A DNA stretch of 64,000 nucleotides from DATFES01 sp035457725 (lineage in GTDB: Bacteria > Pseudomonadota > Alphaproteobacteria > CACIAM-22H2): NCBI GenBank assembly GCA_035457725.1, contig DATIBC010000105.1:62001-126000 (forward strand), written 5' to 3'. Below the pieces are notes generated by a model, which had not been told where the DNA came from, did no database searches, and saw only the letters and a program-made list of their open reading frames with translations. The position numbers and the translations under genes were made by a program. Shown here piece by piece: positions 24,875 to 33,458 of the stretch. The first letter of the stretch is position 1. Every line of letters begins with the position of its first letter.

Positions 24875-24890
24875 CGCCCCGGGCGTTTCT
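24859..24890 (+). terminator. intrinsic terminator at the end of the cyclase gene
   Basis: AACGCCCGGG (24859-24868) pairs perfectly with CCCGGGCGTT (24878-24887) around a 9-base loop, followed by TCTT. The hairpin overlaps the last codons and the stop of the cyclase gene. It probably ends the fecR-cyclase operon before the convergent gene at 24903. Confidence 0.65.
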
Positions 24891-24902
24891 TGGCGCCGAA
24901 GT

Positions 24903-26249
24903 TCAGGCCGCGGCGCTCGATCGCAGCCGCGACAACGCCTCGGCGGCGGCGGTTCGATGGCGCTTGGCTTGGCGGTCGTTTGGCCGTACGAAATCGCGCT
25001 CGTACGCCAGCGCTTCCAGCAGCTCGAACCGGCGTCCGCGCGACGCCGCCTCGAGCAGCGTCAGGTCGAGAAGATCGCGCTGCGCATGGCTGCCGCCGAA
25101 ACGGTTGGCGATCGAACGGATCGGCCGCAGCAGATCAATCGCGGCCCCGTGATCGCCGCGCCCGAACGCGTAGATCGCGCGTGCTACCGGCAGGCCGACC
25201 TCGCCGGTCATCGCCTGATTGCTGCCATCGCGTTCGAGGCTGCGCACCATCGTCGCAAGCTGCCGGTCGGCGAGATCCCAGCGGCCGCCGCCGACGAACG
25301 CCATCATCGCATGGACGTCGTTGAACGCGTACCAACCGTCGTCGACCATCGACTCCCAACTCTCCGCCAGCTCGCTCCAGCGCGCGCCGACGTCGACGCC
25401 GCGCAACTTGAGCCGCCACAGCATCGCCGAGGCGTCGATCATTTCGAGGGCGATCTTGGAGCGGCCGCCACGAATCGGTCCGTCGTAGATCTCGAGCGTC
25501 CGAGGAGTCTGCTCGAGATCGAGATGATAGAGCGCGAGATGCCACCAGTTATGGACTGCGAAGAAGCTGTCCTCGGCCCAAGGCTGGCCGTGCGCGCCGA
25601 GCCAGGCGATCCCATCCTCGCGGCGTCCCTGCATCTCCATGACATGGGCGACGGCGTGCCAGGCCCAGCCATCGCGCGCGTTGAGCGCCACCGCCTCGCG
25701 ACCAGTGGCCTCGGCGCGGGCGTAATCGCCGCACTCCTCGAGGCCGAACGCCAACATGCCGAGAAGCGCGTGATACCCGCGATCGGCGGGCGACCAAGCC
25801 GGCATGACGCGCAAGACACGATCACGTAGATTGCGGGCATCGCCGCGGAAGAAATCGAACTGGTGGCCGACTTGAAGCGCCAAGGCATCGCGCGGAAAGG
25901 CGATCAGCACGTCGTCGATACGCCCGATGGCGCGTTCGAATTCGCCGGCGACGAAACTCTCGATCGCTGCGATGTGCAGCCTTTCGCGTTCGTTCGCTTT
26001 GCAGCGCTTGGCCGCGGCGAGCGCCGCCTGCGCGTCGCCGAGCGCCGCCGCTTCCGTGGCGCAAACGCCGAGATAGGCCTTGAAGCAATGCGCCATGACG
26101 AAATCGGGCGCGGCGACGATGGCGCGGTCGATGGCGGCGAAAGGATTGCCGACATAGCACTGGAATTCGGTCAACGCCTGCTCGAAACACTCGAGCGCTT
26201 CGCGGCTGGCGCCGCTGACGGCAAGTCCGCGGAAATCGCTGTGGGTCAT
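24903..26249 (-). CDS. tetratricopeptide-like protein (TTC38-type)
   Basis: The product is 448 residues of helical repeats. Its order resembles the TTC38/tetratricopeptide-38 group: ALECFEQALTEFQCYVGNP, PDFVMAHCFKAYL, ERERLHIAAIESFVAGEF, FPRDALALQVGHQFDFFRGD, and YHALLGMLAFGLEECGDYARAEATGREAVAL broken across repeats. HAVAHVMEMQGRREDGIAWL and the FAVHNWWHLALYHL block are the best-conserved features. There is no signal peptide, so it is cytosolic. Its biochemical role is unknown. A perfect CRP-type site lies 97 bases upstream of the start. Confidence 0.82.
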   Translation of the reverse strand: MTHSDFRGLAVSGASREALECFEQALTEFQCYVGNPFAAIDRAIVAAPDFVMAHCFKAYLGVCATEAAALGDAQAALAAAKRCKANERERLHIAAIESFVAGEFERAIGRIDDVLIAFPRDALALQVGHQFDFFRGDARNLRDRVLRVMPAWSPADRGYHALLGMLAFGLEECGDYARAEATGREAVALNARDGWAWHAVAHVMEMQGRREDGIAWLGAHGQPWAEDSFFAVHNWWHLALYHLDLEQTPRTLEIYDGPIRGGRSKIALEMIDASAMLWRLKLRGVDVGARWSELAESWESMVDDGWYAFNDVHAMMAFVGGGRWDLADRQLATMVRSLERDGSNQAMTGEVGLPVARAIYAFGRGDHGAAIDLLRPIRSIANRFGGSHAQRDLLDLTLLEAASRGRRFELLEALAYERDFVRPNDRQAKRHRTAAAEALSRLRSSAAA

Positions 26250-26345
26250 CGTTGCATCCTTTTTCGAGTTGGTTCCGGCGCCCCGGCTCGCCCCGAGCCG
26301 TCCCGCCTTGCCCGTGGATCAATGACAGCAGTTCGCCCATCGTGC

Positions 26346-26361
26346 TGTGATTGCGTTCACA
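26346..26361. promoter_or_regulatory. perfect CRP-type operator
   Basis: TGTGA-TTGCGT-TCACA is an exact match to the TGTGA-N6-TCACA consensus. It lies in the 240-base gap between the divergent TPR gene (start 26249) and the small membrane protein gene (start 26490). The Crp-type regulator at 21265-22005 is the obvious candidate to bind it. The surrounding 26361-26400 is AT-rich, as expected for a promoter. Confidence 0.6.
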
Positions 26362-26489
26362 ATAGATAACCACAGGAAAAAACACGAGATTTCGTTGGTG
26401 GTGGAGTTGATGGGCGCCTTCACGGGCGGTTAACCCTGCGTGCGCGATGGTGATGCGCGTCCGCATGGCGAAGCGAAACGATAGCTGCG

Positions 26490-26897
26490 ATGTCGACCCC
26501 CTGGTGGAATCCGCGACGGCTGTGGCCGCTGTTCAGCGCAGCGTGGATCGCCATCTGGGCGTGGCCCACCCTCGATGCGCTGCAAAGTGCGCTCGAGGCG
26601 CATCGCCACGTCTTGGCGGCACATCGAGACGCGCAGGTCGAGGCGGCGCATCGCTCGCGCGACCCACTGGCGCGCGCCGAAGATCATGCGCTGCGCTCAT
26701 ATCTGGCGGTCCAGTCGCCGGCGACATTTTCGCTCGCCGTCGCCGAGCGGGGTCTTGCGTTGCGCAAGGCGCGGTTGATCGAGCGCGTGACCTGGCTCGC
26801 CGGCGGACCGCTTGCGGCCGGCGCGGCCGCCATCGCGATGCACGTCGCTGCGTTTCGAAATCGCCGCCGTGGCGGCGAGATCGGCGAGCGCCGTTGA
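26490..26897 (+). CDS. small membrane protein of unknown function
   Basis: The product is 135 residues. It has an N-terminal hydrophobic helix (LWPLFSAAWIAIWAW), a charged, helical middle of about 70 residues (EAHRHVLAAHRDAQVEAAHR) that may form a short coiled coil, and a second membrane helix near residue 105 (WLAGGPLAAGAAAIAMHVAAF) before a basic tail. I do not recognise the family. No strong ribosome-binding site is visible. The crotonase gene follows 57 bases later on the same strand. Confidence 0.55.
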   Translation: MSTPWWNPRRLWPLFSAAWIAIWAWPTLDALQSALEAHRHVLAAHRDAQVEAAHRSRDPLARAEDHALRSYLAVQSPATFSLAVAERGLALRKARLIERVTWLAGGPLAAGAAAIAMHVAAFRNRRRGGEIGERR

Positions 26898-26954
26898 CAC
26901 GGTTGCGCCGCCCACGGAAGGTGCGGCATCGACAATTCCCAATGGACGCCGTCC

Positions 26955-27728
26955 ATGCGTCGCCAAGGCCGGATCACGCTCGCAGTCGACGGGGCGGTCG
27001 CCCGACTCGTGATCGACAACCCGGAGAAACGCAACGCACTCGATCTGGCGATGATCGCCGAGTTGAGCGCCGGGGTCCGGCGGGTTTCGAGCGACCGACG
27101 GGTCCGCGTGCTGGTACTCTCCGGCGCCGGCGGAAAGGCTTTTTCGGCCGGGGCCGATCTCGACGTCCTCACCGAGGGAAGAGACTTCAGCCAGCGCTTG
27201 CGCCGTATCGAGCAGGCGCTGGAGCGCGCTGCGCGAGCCTTGGCTCGGCTGCCGATCCCCACAATCGCCGCCCTTTCGGGCTACTGCATGGGCGGAGGCG
27301 TGCAGATCGCGCTCGCATGCGATCTGCGCTTTGCGGCGGACGATCTTGCGATCGGCATTCCCGCGGTGCGCATGGGTCTGGTCTATCCGCGAACCGCCCT
27401 TGCCAAGCTGGTTCGGCTGGTCGGCGCGTCGCGCGCCAAGTTTGTCCTGATGTCCGCCCAGGCGTTTGCCGCCGAGGCGGCGGCGGCGATGGGCCTGGTC
27501 GACGCGGTTTTCCCGGCACGGCGCTTCAAATTGGCGGTCGACGATCTCGCCAACGCCATCGCCGGACATCCGCCCGGCGCAGTCCGCGCCTACAAGCAGG
27601 TCATCGACGCGCTCGCCGACGACAATGCGGCGGCGGCCGAGCGCATCGCCCGCAAGGTCAACCGGGGAAACGAAATGTACGCGGCGCTGGAGCGCGTGCG
27701 CGCAAGCCGCAAACGACGCGCCGATTAG
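26955..27728 (+). CDS. enoyl-CoA hydratase/isomerase (crotonase) family protein
   Basis: The product is 257 residues. The oxyanion-hole segments GAGGKAFSAGADLDVL and YCMGGGVQIALACDLRFA are clear. As in the other crotonase of this window, the usual catalytic glutamates are missing: the GGG-x-E position is Gln, and the Pro-Glu position reads PAVRMGLVYPR. It may be an isomerase, hydrolase or decarboxylase of an acyl-CoA rather than a 2-enoyl-CoA hydratase. It converges with a fumarylacetoacetase-family gene ten bases away, and no beta-oxidation genes are adjacent. Confidence 0.88.
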   Translation: MRRQGRITLAVDGAVARLVIDNPEKRNALDLAMIAELSAGVRRVSSDRRVRVLVLSGAGGKAFSAGADLDVLTEGRDFSQRLRRIEQALERAARALARLPIPTIAALSGYCMGGGVQIALACDLRFAADDLAIGIPAVRMGLVYPRTALAKLVRLVGASRAKFVLMSAQAFAAEAAAAMGLVDAVFPARRFKLAVDDLANAIAGHPPGAVRAYKQVIDALADDNAAAAERIARKVNRGNEMYAALERVRASRKRRAD

Positions 27729-27738
27729 CGGCGATGGT

Positions 27739-28596
27739 TCATGCGGCTCGAACGCGCACGGTCATGGCGCCGATCTTGTCGAAGACCACCGACATCGCAT
27801 CGCCCGGCTTGACCGGCGCGACGCCGGCCGGCGTTCCGGTCATGATGATATCGCCCGGCAGCAGGGTGTAGAAGCTGGACGCATACTCGATCAGGCGGCG
27901 CACGTCGTAATCGAGATGTCGCGTGTTCGATTTCTGACGCAGCTCGCCGTTGACGCGAAGCTCAAAATCGAGGGCGTCGGGATCGGGTACCTCATCGGCG
28001 GTGACCAGCCATGGACCGAGCACCGCGTAGCTGTCGACCGACTTGCGGAAACTCGGCAATTCCGGACCGCGCACCGTCATGTCGAGGCCGATGGCGTAGC
28101 CGGCGACGTGGTCGAGGGCGTCGTTTCGCCGGATGTTCGTGCCGGCGCGGCCGATGACGAGCGCAAGCTCGGCTTCGTGATCGTTGCGGCGATCCGGAAA
28201 GCGCAGCGCGACGCCGTCGCCAGCCCCGACGAGCGCGCTGTTCGCCTTCAAGAACAAGCCCCAATCGCCAATCGTCTTGATGACCCGGCCATGCGCGATG
28301 CCGGGATCCTTCTTGGATTCCTCGATGTGATCCTTGTAGTTGATCGGCGCGCCGATGATCTTCGACGGGTTGGCCACAGGCGATCGCAGAATCGCCTCGT
28401 CAAGCGCCAGCGCGCCCGCCCGCGGGGCTAGCCGCTCGATCTCGATCCGAATGCGCGGCAAATTGGCGATGAACTGGTCGCCGAGCGGCGCCGGCCAGCC
28501 GACCTTGGGCAGCACGGAAAGCGCGTCGCTCACGTCGCGGATCGTTTCGCCCTCCACCAAACCGAGCCGGTCATCGTTGAAACGGCACAGGCGCAT
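27739..28596 (-). CDS. fumarylacetoacetate hydrolase (FAH) family protein
   Basis: The product is 285 residues. An N-terminal small domain (MRLCRFNDDRLGLVEGETI) precedes the FAH catalytic domain with IIGAPINYKDHIEE, the metal-binding acidic segment HEAELALVIGR, GYAIGLDMTVRG and the closing GDIIMTGTPAGVAPVKPGD. FAH-fold enzymes hydrolyse C-C bonds of dioxo-acids, decarboxylate oxaloacetate or hydrate 2-oxo-dienoates in aromatic breakdown. The substrate is unknown. It stands alone on its strand. Confidence 0.9.
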   Translation of the reverse strand: MRLCRFNDDRLGLVEGETIRDVSDALSVLPKVGWPAPLGDQFIANLPRIRIEIERLAPRAGALALDEAILRSPVANPSKIIGAPINYKDHIEESKKDPGIAHGRVIKTIGDWGLFLKANSALVGAGDGVALRFPDRRNDHEAELALVIGRAGTNIRRNDALDHVAGYAIGLDMTVRGPELPSFRKSVDSYAVLGPWLVTADEVPDPDALDFELRVNGELRQKSNTRHLDYDVRRLIEYASSFYTLLPGDIIMTGTPAGVAPVKPGDAMSVVFDKIGAMTVRVRAA

Positions 28597-28691
28597 GCTT
28601 CCTCCCGGCAGGTACGACGCGATGCCGGCCCTCAGTATATCCGCTCGCCGCTTGACGCCAACCGCCGGGCGGCGTCTTCTCGGCCACCGTC

Positions 28692-29534
28692 ATGAACTAT
28701 CGACACGCCTATCACGCCGGCGGTTTCACCGACGTCGTCAAGCACGCGGCATTGGTTCTCGTGTTGCGAAGGCTGATGGAGAAGCCGAAGCCGCTCTTCG
28801 TCCTCGACACGCATGCTGGCGCGGGGCGCTATGACCTGCTGGGCGAGCATGCGGCCAAGACGGGCGAGCATCGCGCGGGCATCGGTCGCGTACTCGATTG
28901 GGCGGCGGCGCCGGCGGCGTTGCGGCCCTACTTGGCGATCGTCGGCGCGCTCAATCGCAGCCGCGTCGAACCGCGCTGGTATCCGGGCTCGTCGGAGATC
29001 ATACGATCGCGTTTGCGCAAGAACGACCGGCTGGTCGCCGTCGAACTGCACCCGGAGGACGCGCGCGCGCTTGCAAGGTGGATGGCCGATGACCGCCGGG
29101 TGGATGTGCGCCAGGGCGACGGATACGCGGCGCTCAAGGCGTGCTTGCCGCCGCCCGAGCGCCGCGGACTGGTGTTGATCGATCCGCCATTCGAGGTGCG
29201 CGACGAATTCGCCCGCATCGTCCGCGGTCTCAGGCACGCATGGCGCCGTTGGCCGACCGGAGTCTACATGATCTGGTACCCGATCAAGGACCGCGCGCCG
29301 GTCGCCGCGTTTCACCGCGCGCTCACGGATAGCGGCCTTTCCCCGATCGTCGCTGCCGAACTGCTGCTGCGCCCCGACGACGACCCCGAGCGGTTGAATG
29401 GCTGCGGGCTGGTCTTCGTCAATCTGCCGTGGCGACTCGACGGGGTATTGACCGATTTGCTCCCCGCGCTCGCCGAGCGGCTTGGTGCCGGCCGCGGCGG
29501 CGGCGCCCGCGTGGCGACGCTGATCGGCGATTGA
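28692..29534 (+). CDS. rlmJ: 23S rRNA (adenine(2030)-N6)-methyltransferase RlmJ
   Basis: The product is 280 residues, the RlmJ length. It begins with the family signature MNYRHAYHAGGFTDVVKHAAL and contains the SAM-binding segment LFVLDTHAGAGRYDL and the N6-adenine methylase motif LIDPPFE near residue 160. RlmJ methylates A2030 of 23S rRNA on a late or protein-free precursor. It is often linked to DNA-uptake functions by its older name ComJ/YhiR, but no competence genes are nearby. It converges with a DMT transporter gene with three bases between stops. Confidence 0.93.
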   Translation: MNYRHAYHAGGFTDVVKHAALVLVLRRLMEKPKPLFVLDTHAGAGRYDLLGEHAAKTGEHRAGIGRVLDWAAAPAALRPYLAIVGALNRSRVEPRWYPGSSEIIRSRLRKNDRLVAVELHPEDARALARWMADDRRVDVRQGDGYAALKACLPPPERRGLVLIDPPFEVRDEFARIVRGLRHAWRRWPTGVYMIWYPIKDRAPVAAFHRALTDSGLSPIVAAELLLRPDDDPERLNGCGLVFVNLPWRLDGVLTDLLPALAERLGAGRGGGARVATLIGD

Positions 29535-29537
29535 AGC

Positions 29538-30437
29538 TCATGCGCTTTTCGGCGCAGGCGCACTGACGGCGACCTTGGCGAGCGCCACCACGTTTCCGGT
29601 GAGAACCAGCATTACGCCGGCGAGCGCTTGCCAGCTCCAGTGAAAGTCCTCGAACGCCGTCGACAGCGCCAACGCGACGACCGGAAACATCACCGCGGCA
29701 TAGGCTCCGCGGTCTGGCCCGATGCGGCCGAGAAGCGTGAGATAGCACCAGAAGGCGACGACCGAGGCGAAGACCGCGAGGTAGACGAGCGACGCGACGT
29801 AGACGATCGACGGATCGAAATCGAATGTCAGGCCGCGGACCCAACAGACGAGAAGGGAAAACAGCGCGCCGTACGCCATGCCGATCGCCGTGCCCTCTAG
29901 AACCGGTACGCCGGCGCGCTGGTTGCGGATCGCCGCGATGTTGCCGAGCGAGGCGACCATCGTTGCTGCGAACGCGAGCGCCAGTCCGATCAACGTGGCT
30001 TGCGATGCCTCGATCGTCAACAGATCGCGCGCGAACACCAATCCGAGACCGGCGACCCCGATCGCGGCGCCCGCGACGGCGCGCCGACGCACCGGCAGGC
30101 CAAGAAAGAGCGCGCCGAAGACGATGTTCCAGGCGACGATGGTCGAAAACACGACGGCGGCCAATCCGCTCGGCAGATAAGCCGTGGCGACATAAAACAA
30201 GAGGTAATTCACCGAAAACAACAGCACGCCTTGCAACGCGATACCGGCGTGCGCGCGCCACGAAAATCGCAGGTTGCGACCGGCGGTACCCGCCACGCCA
30301 AGCATGAGAAGGGCGGCGATCGCGAAGCGATAGACGACCGAGACCTCGGGGGCGACTTGGCCAAGCTGCAGCTTGATTCCGAGCCACGACGAGCCCCAGA
30401 TCAGCACGGTCGCCAAATAAAGGAGCCAATTGGTCAT
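29538..30437 (-). CDS. EamA/DMT-family transporter
   Basis: The product is 299 residues from ATG at 30437 with about ten membrane helices in two EamA repeats. The N-terminus MTNWLLYLATVLIWGSSWLGIKL and the second-half PVVALALSTAFEDFHWSWQALAG are typical of drug/metabolite exporters of this superfamily (RhaT/YdcZ relatives). It likely exports or imports small metabolites at the inner membrane. The substrate cannot be predicted. An upstream in-frame extension is unlikely because it lacks a membrane-protein character. Confidence 0.88.
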   Translation of the reverse strand: MTNWLLYLATVLIWGSSWLGIKLQLGQVAPEVSVVYRFAIAALLMLGVAGTAGRNLRFSWRAHAGIALQGVLLFSVNYLLFYVATAYLPSGLAAVVFSTIVAWNIVFGALFLGLPVRRRAVAGAAIGVAGLGLVFARDLLTIEASQATLIGLALAFAATMVASLGNIAAIRNQRAGVPVLEGTAIGMAYGALFSLLVCWVRGLTFDFDPSIVYVASLVYLAVFASVVAFWCYLTLLGRIGPDRGAYAAVMFPVVALALSTAFEDFHWSWQALAGVMLVLTGNVVALAKVAVSAPAPKSA

Positions 30438-30574
30438 CGAGCTCTGGTGTAGATCTGCACCGGCACCGGCCACCACCCGGTTGTTGCGCATGGCTCACCC
30501 GAGGCGAACGCGCGGCGCGCCGGGGTCGATCGCTATGCTAGTGTTCGCCGATTCGAAACAAGGCGGGGCCGTCG

Positions 30575-31372
30575 ATGCGCATCGCCCAGATCAGCGATTT
30601 TCATATCCGTCCGGCGGGAGAACTGATTTACGGCGCGCTGGACACGGCGGCGTATCTGGCGCGCGCCGTGACGACGCTGAACGCGCTCGATCCGCAGCCC
30701 GATCTGGTGCTGTTGACCGGCGATTTGGTCGATGGCGGCAGCGACGAAGAGTATGTGCGGCTGCGCCAACTCCTTTCGCCGTTGCGGGCGCCCTATCGCG
30801 TCATTCCCGGTAATCATGATATGCGCGATGGGATGCGGCGCGCGTTTGGCGCCGACGGCTATCTGCCGGCGAGCGGCGAATTCCTGCACTACGCCATCGA
30901 AGAGGCAGCGGTGCGAATCATCGCCCTCGACAGTCTCGTTCCGGGCAAAGTCTGGGGCCGTCTGTGCGGGGAGCGACTGGCGTGGCTGGCCGCGAAATTG
31001 GCTGCCGCGCCCGACCGGCCGACGATGATCGTCGTTCACCATCCGCCGTTTCCAACCGGCGTGGCGCATATGGACGCGCATGGCTTCGAGGGCGCCGACG
31101 AATTCGCCGCCATTGTCCAGCGCCATAGTCAAGTCGAGCGCGTCGTCGCCGGGCATGTCCACCGCGCCATGCAGATGCGGTGGGCGGGAACCGTCGCGTC
31201 GACCTGCCCGTCCACCGCACACCAATTCGCGCTCGACCTAAGGCCGCGGCAGCCAGCGATGTGGACCGGCGAACCGCCCGGCTATCAGATCCATGTCTGG
31301 CTGGGCGCGGCAGGACTCGTCACGCACACTGTCGCCATCGGCGACTATGCGCCGCAGCCATTGCTCGACTGA
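30575..31372 (+). CDS. class III cyclic-nucleotide phosphodiesterase (CpdA-like metallophosphatase)
   Basis: The product is 265 residues. The calcineurin-like metal sites are complete: QISDFHI, LTGDLVDGG, VIPGNHDMRDG, VVHHPPF and AGHVHRAMQM. Order and length match bacterial CpdA/IccA enzymes that hydrolyse cAMP, although some relatives act on 2',3'-cyclic nucleotides or phospholipids. The presence of a Crp-type regulator and a CHASE2 adenylate cyclase within 10 kb fits a cAMP role. It has no same-strand partner close by, and its start follows an AAGGCGGGG segment. Confidence 0.85.
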   Translation: MRIAQISDFHIRPAGELIYGALDTAAYLARAVTTLNALDPQPDLVLLTGDLVDGGSDEEYVRLRQLLSPLRAPYRVIPGNHDMRDGMRRAFGADGYLPASGEFLHYAIEEAAVRIIALDSLVPGKVWGRLCGERLAWLAAKLAAAPDRPTMIVVHHPPFPTGVAHMDAHGFEGADEFAAIVQRHSQVERVVAGHVHRAMQMRWAGTVASTCPSTAHQFALDLRPRQPAMWTGEPPGYQIHVWLGAAGLVTHTVAIGDYAPQPLLD

Positions 31373-31434
31373 CGAGCGCGAAAGAAAGGCGGGCCGTGCG
31401 CCCTTCGTCGCGGGCGCGTCGGCCGCCAGTCGCG

Positions 31435-31986
31435 TCAGTGCAGGTCGTTGCCCGGCCCCATCACCGGCGCGGCGCCGGTGACTTCGACCTGAACCGCCTC
31501 GGGACCCTTGCGCGCGTTGATCACGCGCATGCGCACCATCTGGCCCGGTTGCAGCGTGCTCAGGCCGGCGTTGCGCAGCACCGTAATGTGCACGAATACG
31601 TCCTTGCCGCCGTTATCGGGCGAGACGAAGCCGTAGCCTTTGAGGCCGCTGAACCATTTGACGACGCCGTTGACCTCGTCGGCGCCCTCAAGCGACACCG
31701 GCGCGGGTGCGGGTCCAGGCCGCGGACGCGGTCCCATCGCCGGCCGGGCGCTGCTGTTGTCGACCTCGAGCACACGTAGGACCTGGCGGCCCTTCGGACT
31801 TTGACCGATCTCGACCAGGAGGCCGGCGCCTTCGCCGACGCTTTCATAACCCGCTTGCTTGAGGGCAGAGAGATGAAGGAAGGCCTCTGGCGATCCGTCC
31901 ACCGGCGTCACGAATCCGAAGCCCTTTGCCATGTTGAACCATTTCACCGTCGCGCGGATCGGCGCGATGTCACCCGACGCATGCAT
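31435..31986 (-). CDS. double cold-shock-domain protein
   Basis: The product is 183 residues from ATG at 31986. It has two OB-fold cold-shock domains joined by a Pro-rich linker (about residues 85-105, PRPRPGPAPAPV). The first carries ATVKWFNMAKGFGFVTP and AFLHLSAL; the second carries GVVKWFSGLKGYGFVSP and VFVHITVL. These are the RNP1/RNP2 single-strand-binding motifs. The protein should bind RNA or single-stranded DNA as a chaperone. Double-domain versions are typical of alphaproteobacteria. A long AT-rich leader (31987-32120) precedes it, as is common for cold-shock genes. Confidence 0.93.
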   Translation of the reverse strand: MHASGDIAPIRATVKWFNMAKGFGFVTPVDGSPEAFLHLSALKQAGYESVGEGAGLLVEIGQSPKGRQVLRVLEVDNSSARPAMGPRPRPGPAPAPVSLEGADEVNGVVKWFSGLKGYGFVSPDNGGKDVFVHITVLRNAGLSTLQPGQMVRMRVINARKGPEAVQVEVTGAAPVMGPGNDLH

Positions 31987-32083
31987 GTTGCACCCATTTT
32001 GCCTGTTCGATTTCGAAGTTGGTTCGACCGTAAGTTTCTTTCTTGTCCCATACTTGGGAAGTAATAACCTTATCATCGTCCAT
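31970..32083 (-). CDS. possible short upstream ORF overlapping the cold-shock gene start
   Basis: On the minus strand an ATG at 32083 opens a 37-codon frame (MDDDKVITSQVWDKKET, then YGRTNFEIEQAKWVQHACVG) that ends in TGA at 31970, 17 bases inside the cold-shock gene and in another frame. The composition is protein-like (acidic, hydrophilic, two Trp). It could be a leader peptide whose translation controls the downstream start. No strong ribosome-binding site is seen, so it may be chance in an AT-rich leader. Confidence 0.3.
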   Translation of the reverse strand: MDDDKVITSQVWDKKETYGRTNFEIEQAKWVQHACVG

Positions 32084-32246
32084 AGTTAACCACAAATCCT
32101 GAATTACGGAATATATATCAAGTGCTTAACTTCGCGATGCGCGCGGTATTCGAGGCCGCAGCGACGCCGTCCAAGGGTTGAAACGCGAGGGCGAAGTGTG
32201 GTCCAAGAGCGCGACGATTACCGTTCAACCTCAGCGATTCGGGATT

Positions 32247-33449
32247 ATGCGCATGGGACGGTTCGCCACCATCGACGATCTTGCCGTCGCCGGAAAACGC
32301 GTCCTGGTCCGCGCCGACTTGAACGTGCCGATGAAGGACGGGCGAGTGGGCGATCGGACGCGGATCGAGCGCCTCGCGCCGACGATCGTCGAGCTGGCCG
32401 GCAAGGGGGCGCGGGTGATCGTGCTGTCGCATTTCGGACGGCCGAAAGGCGCAGTGGATCCGGCGCTGTCGTTGCGGCCGCTGGCGGCGGAACTGTCGCG
32501 GACGTTAGGCGGCCGGCCGGTCGTCTTCGTCGAAGATTGCGTCGGGCCGGCGGCCGAACGCGCCGCGGCCGCGCTCGGCGATGGCGAGGTGGCGCTGCTC
32601 GAGAATCTGCGCTTCCATCCCGAGGAGGAAAAGAACGACGGACGGTTCGCCAAGCGCCTCGCTTCGCTCGGCGAAATCTACGTCAACGACGCGTTTTCGT
32701 GCGCACATCGCGCGCACGCCTCGACCGAGGCGATCGCGCGCTTGCTGCCGAGCGCTGCCGGTCGGCTGATGGAGGCCGAGCTCGACGCGCTGGAACGCGC
32801 GCTCGAATCGCCGGCGCGGCCGCTCGCGGCGGTCGTCGGCGGCGCCAAGGTATCCACCAAACTGGAGCTCCTGGGCAACTTGCTGAGCCGGGTCGATATC
32901 ATGGTCATCGGCGGCGGAATGGCCAACACGTTCCTGTACGCGAGCGGCGTCGCCGTCGGCCGATCGTTGTGCGAGACCGACATGGCGGAAACCGCGCGCC
33001 GGATCATGCATGACGCGGTCGCAGCCAAGCGGCAGTTCGTCTTGCCGGTCGACGCCGTCATCGCCGAGGCGCTTACCGCTGGCGCATCCGCCGCGACGGT
33101 TCCCATCGGTCGCGTCGCCGCCGACAAAATGATTCTCGATATCGGCCCGCAATCGGCCGCCGAGACGATCGGGGCGCTCGAAGGTTGCCGCACGCTGGTG
33201 TGGAACGGCCCGCTCGGCGCCTTCGAGCATGCGCCGTTCGACGCCGGCACGACCGCGGTCGCGCAGGCGGCGGCAAAACTGACTAAGGAAGGCCGGCTCC
33301 TGTCGGTCGCCGGTGGCGGCGATACCGTGGCGGCGCTCGCCCATGCTGGCGTCGAGGAGCAGTTTTCATACGTTTCGACCGCCGGCGGAGCGTTCCTCGA
33401 GTGGCTCGAGGGCAAGGAGTTGCCCGGGGTCGCGGCGCTCGTACGCTGA
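32247..33449 (+). CDS. pgk: phosphoglycerate kinase
   Basis: The product is 400 residues, the normal length. Hallmarks are KRVLVRADLNVPMKDGRV at the N-terminus, LSHFGRPKG, LLENLRFHPEEEKND, NDAFSCAHRAHAST, LAAVVGGAKVSTKLELL, the nucleotide-site WNGPLGAFEHAPFDAGT and the C-terminal VAGGGDTVAAL. It makes ATP from 1,3-bisphosphoglycerate in glycolysis, or runs in reverse in gluconeogenesis. ATG 32247 fits the conserved start (RFATIDDLAVAGKRVLVRAD); ATG 32253 is also possible. The usual gap or fba neighbours are absent; a small cyclophilin-like gene follows nine bases later. Confidence 0.96.
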   Translation: MRMGRFATIDDLAVAGKRVLVRADLNVPMKDGRVGDRTRIERLAPTIVELAGKGARVIVLSHFGRPKGAVDPALSLRPLAAELSRTLGGRPVVFVEDCVGPAAERAAAALGDGEVALLENLRFHPEEEKNDGRFAKRLASLGEIYVNDAFSCAHRAHASTEAIARLLPSAAGRLMEAELDALERALESPARPLAAVVGGAKVSTKLELLGNLLSRVDIMVIGGGMANTFLYASGVAVGRSLCETDMAETARRIMHDAVAAKRQFVLPVDAVIAEALTAGASAATVPIGRVAADKMILDIGPQSAAETIGALEGCRTLVWNGPLGAFEHAPFDAGTTAVAQAAAKLTKEGRLLSVAGGGDTVAALAHAGVEEQFSYVSTAGGAFLEWLEGKELPGVAALVR

Positions 33450-33458
33450 GACGCCGAC

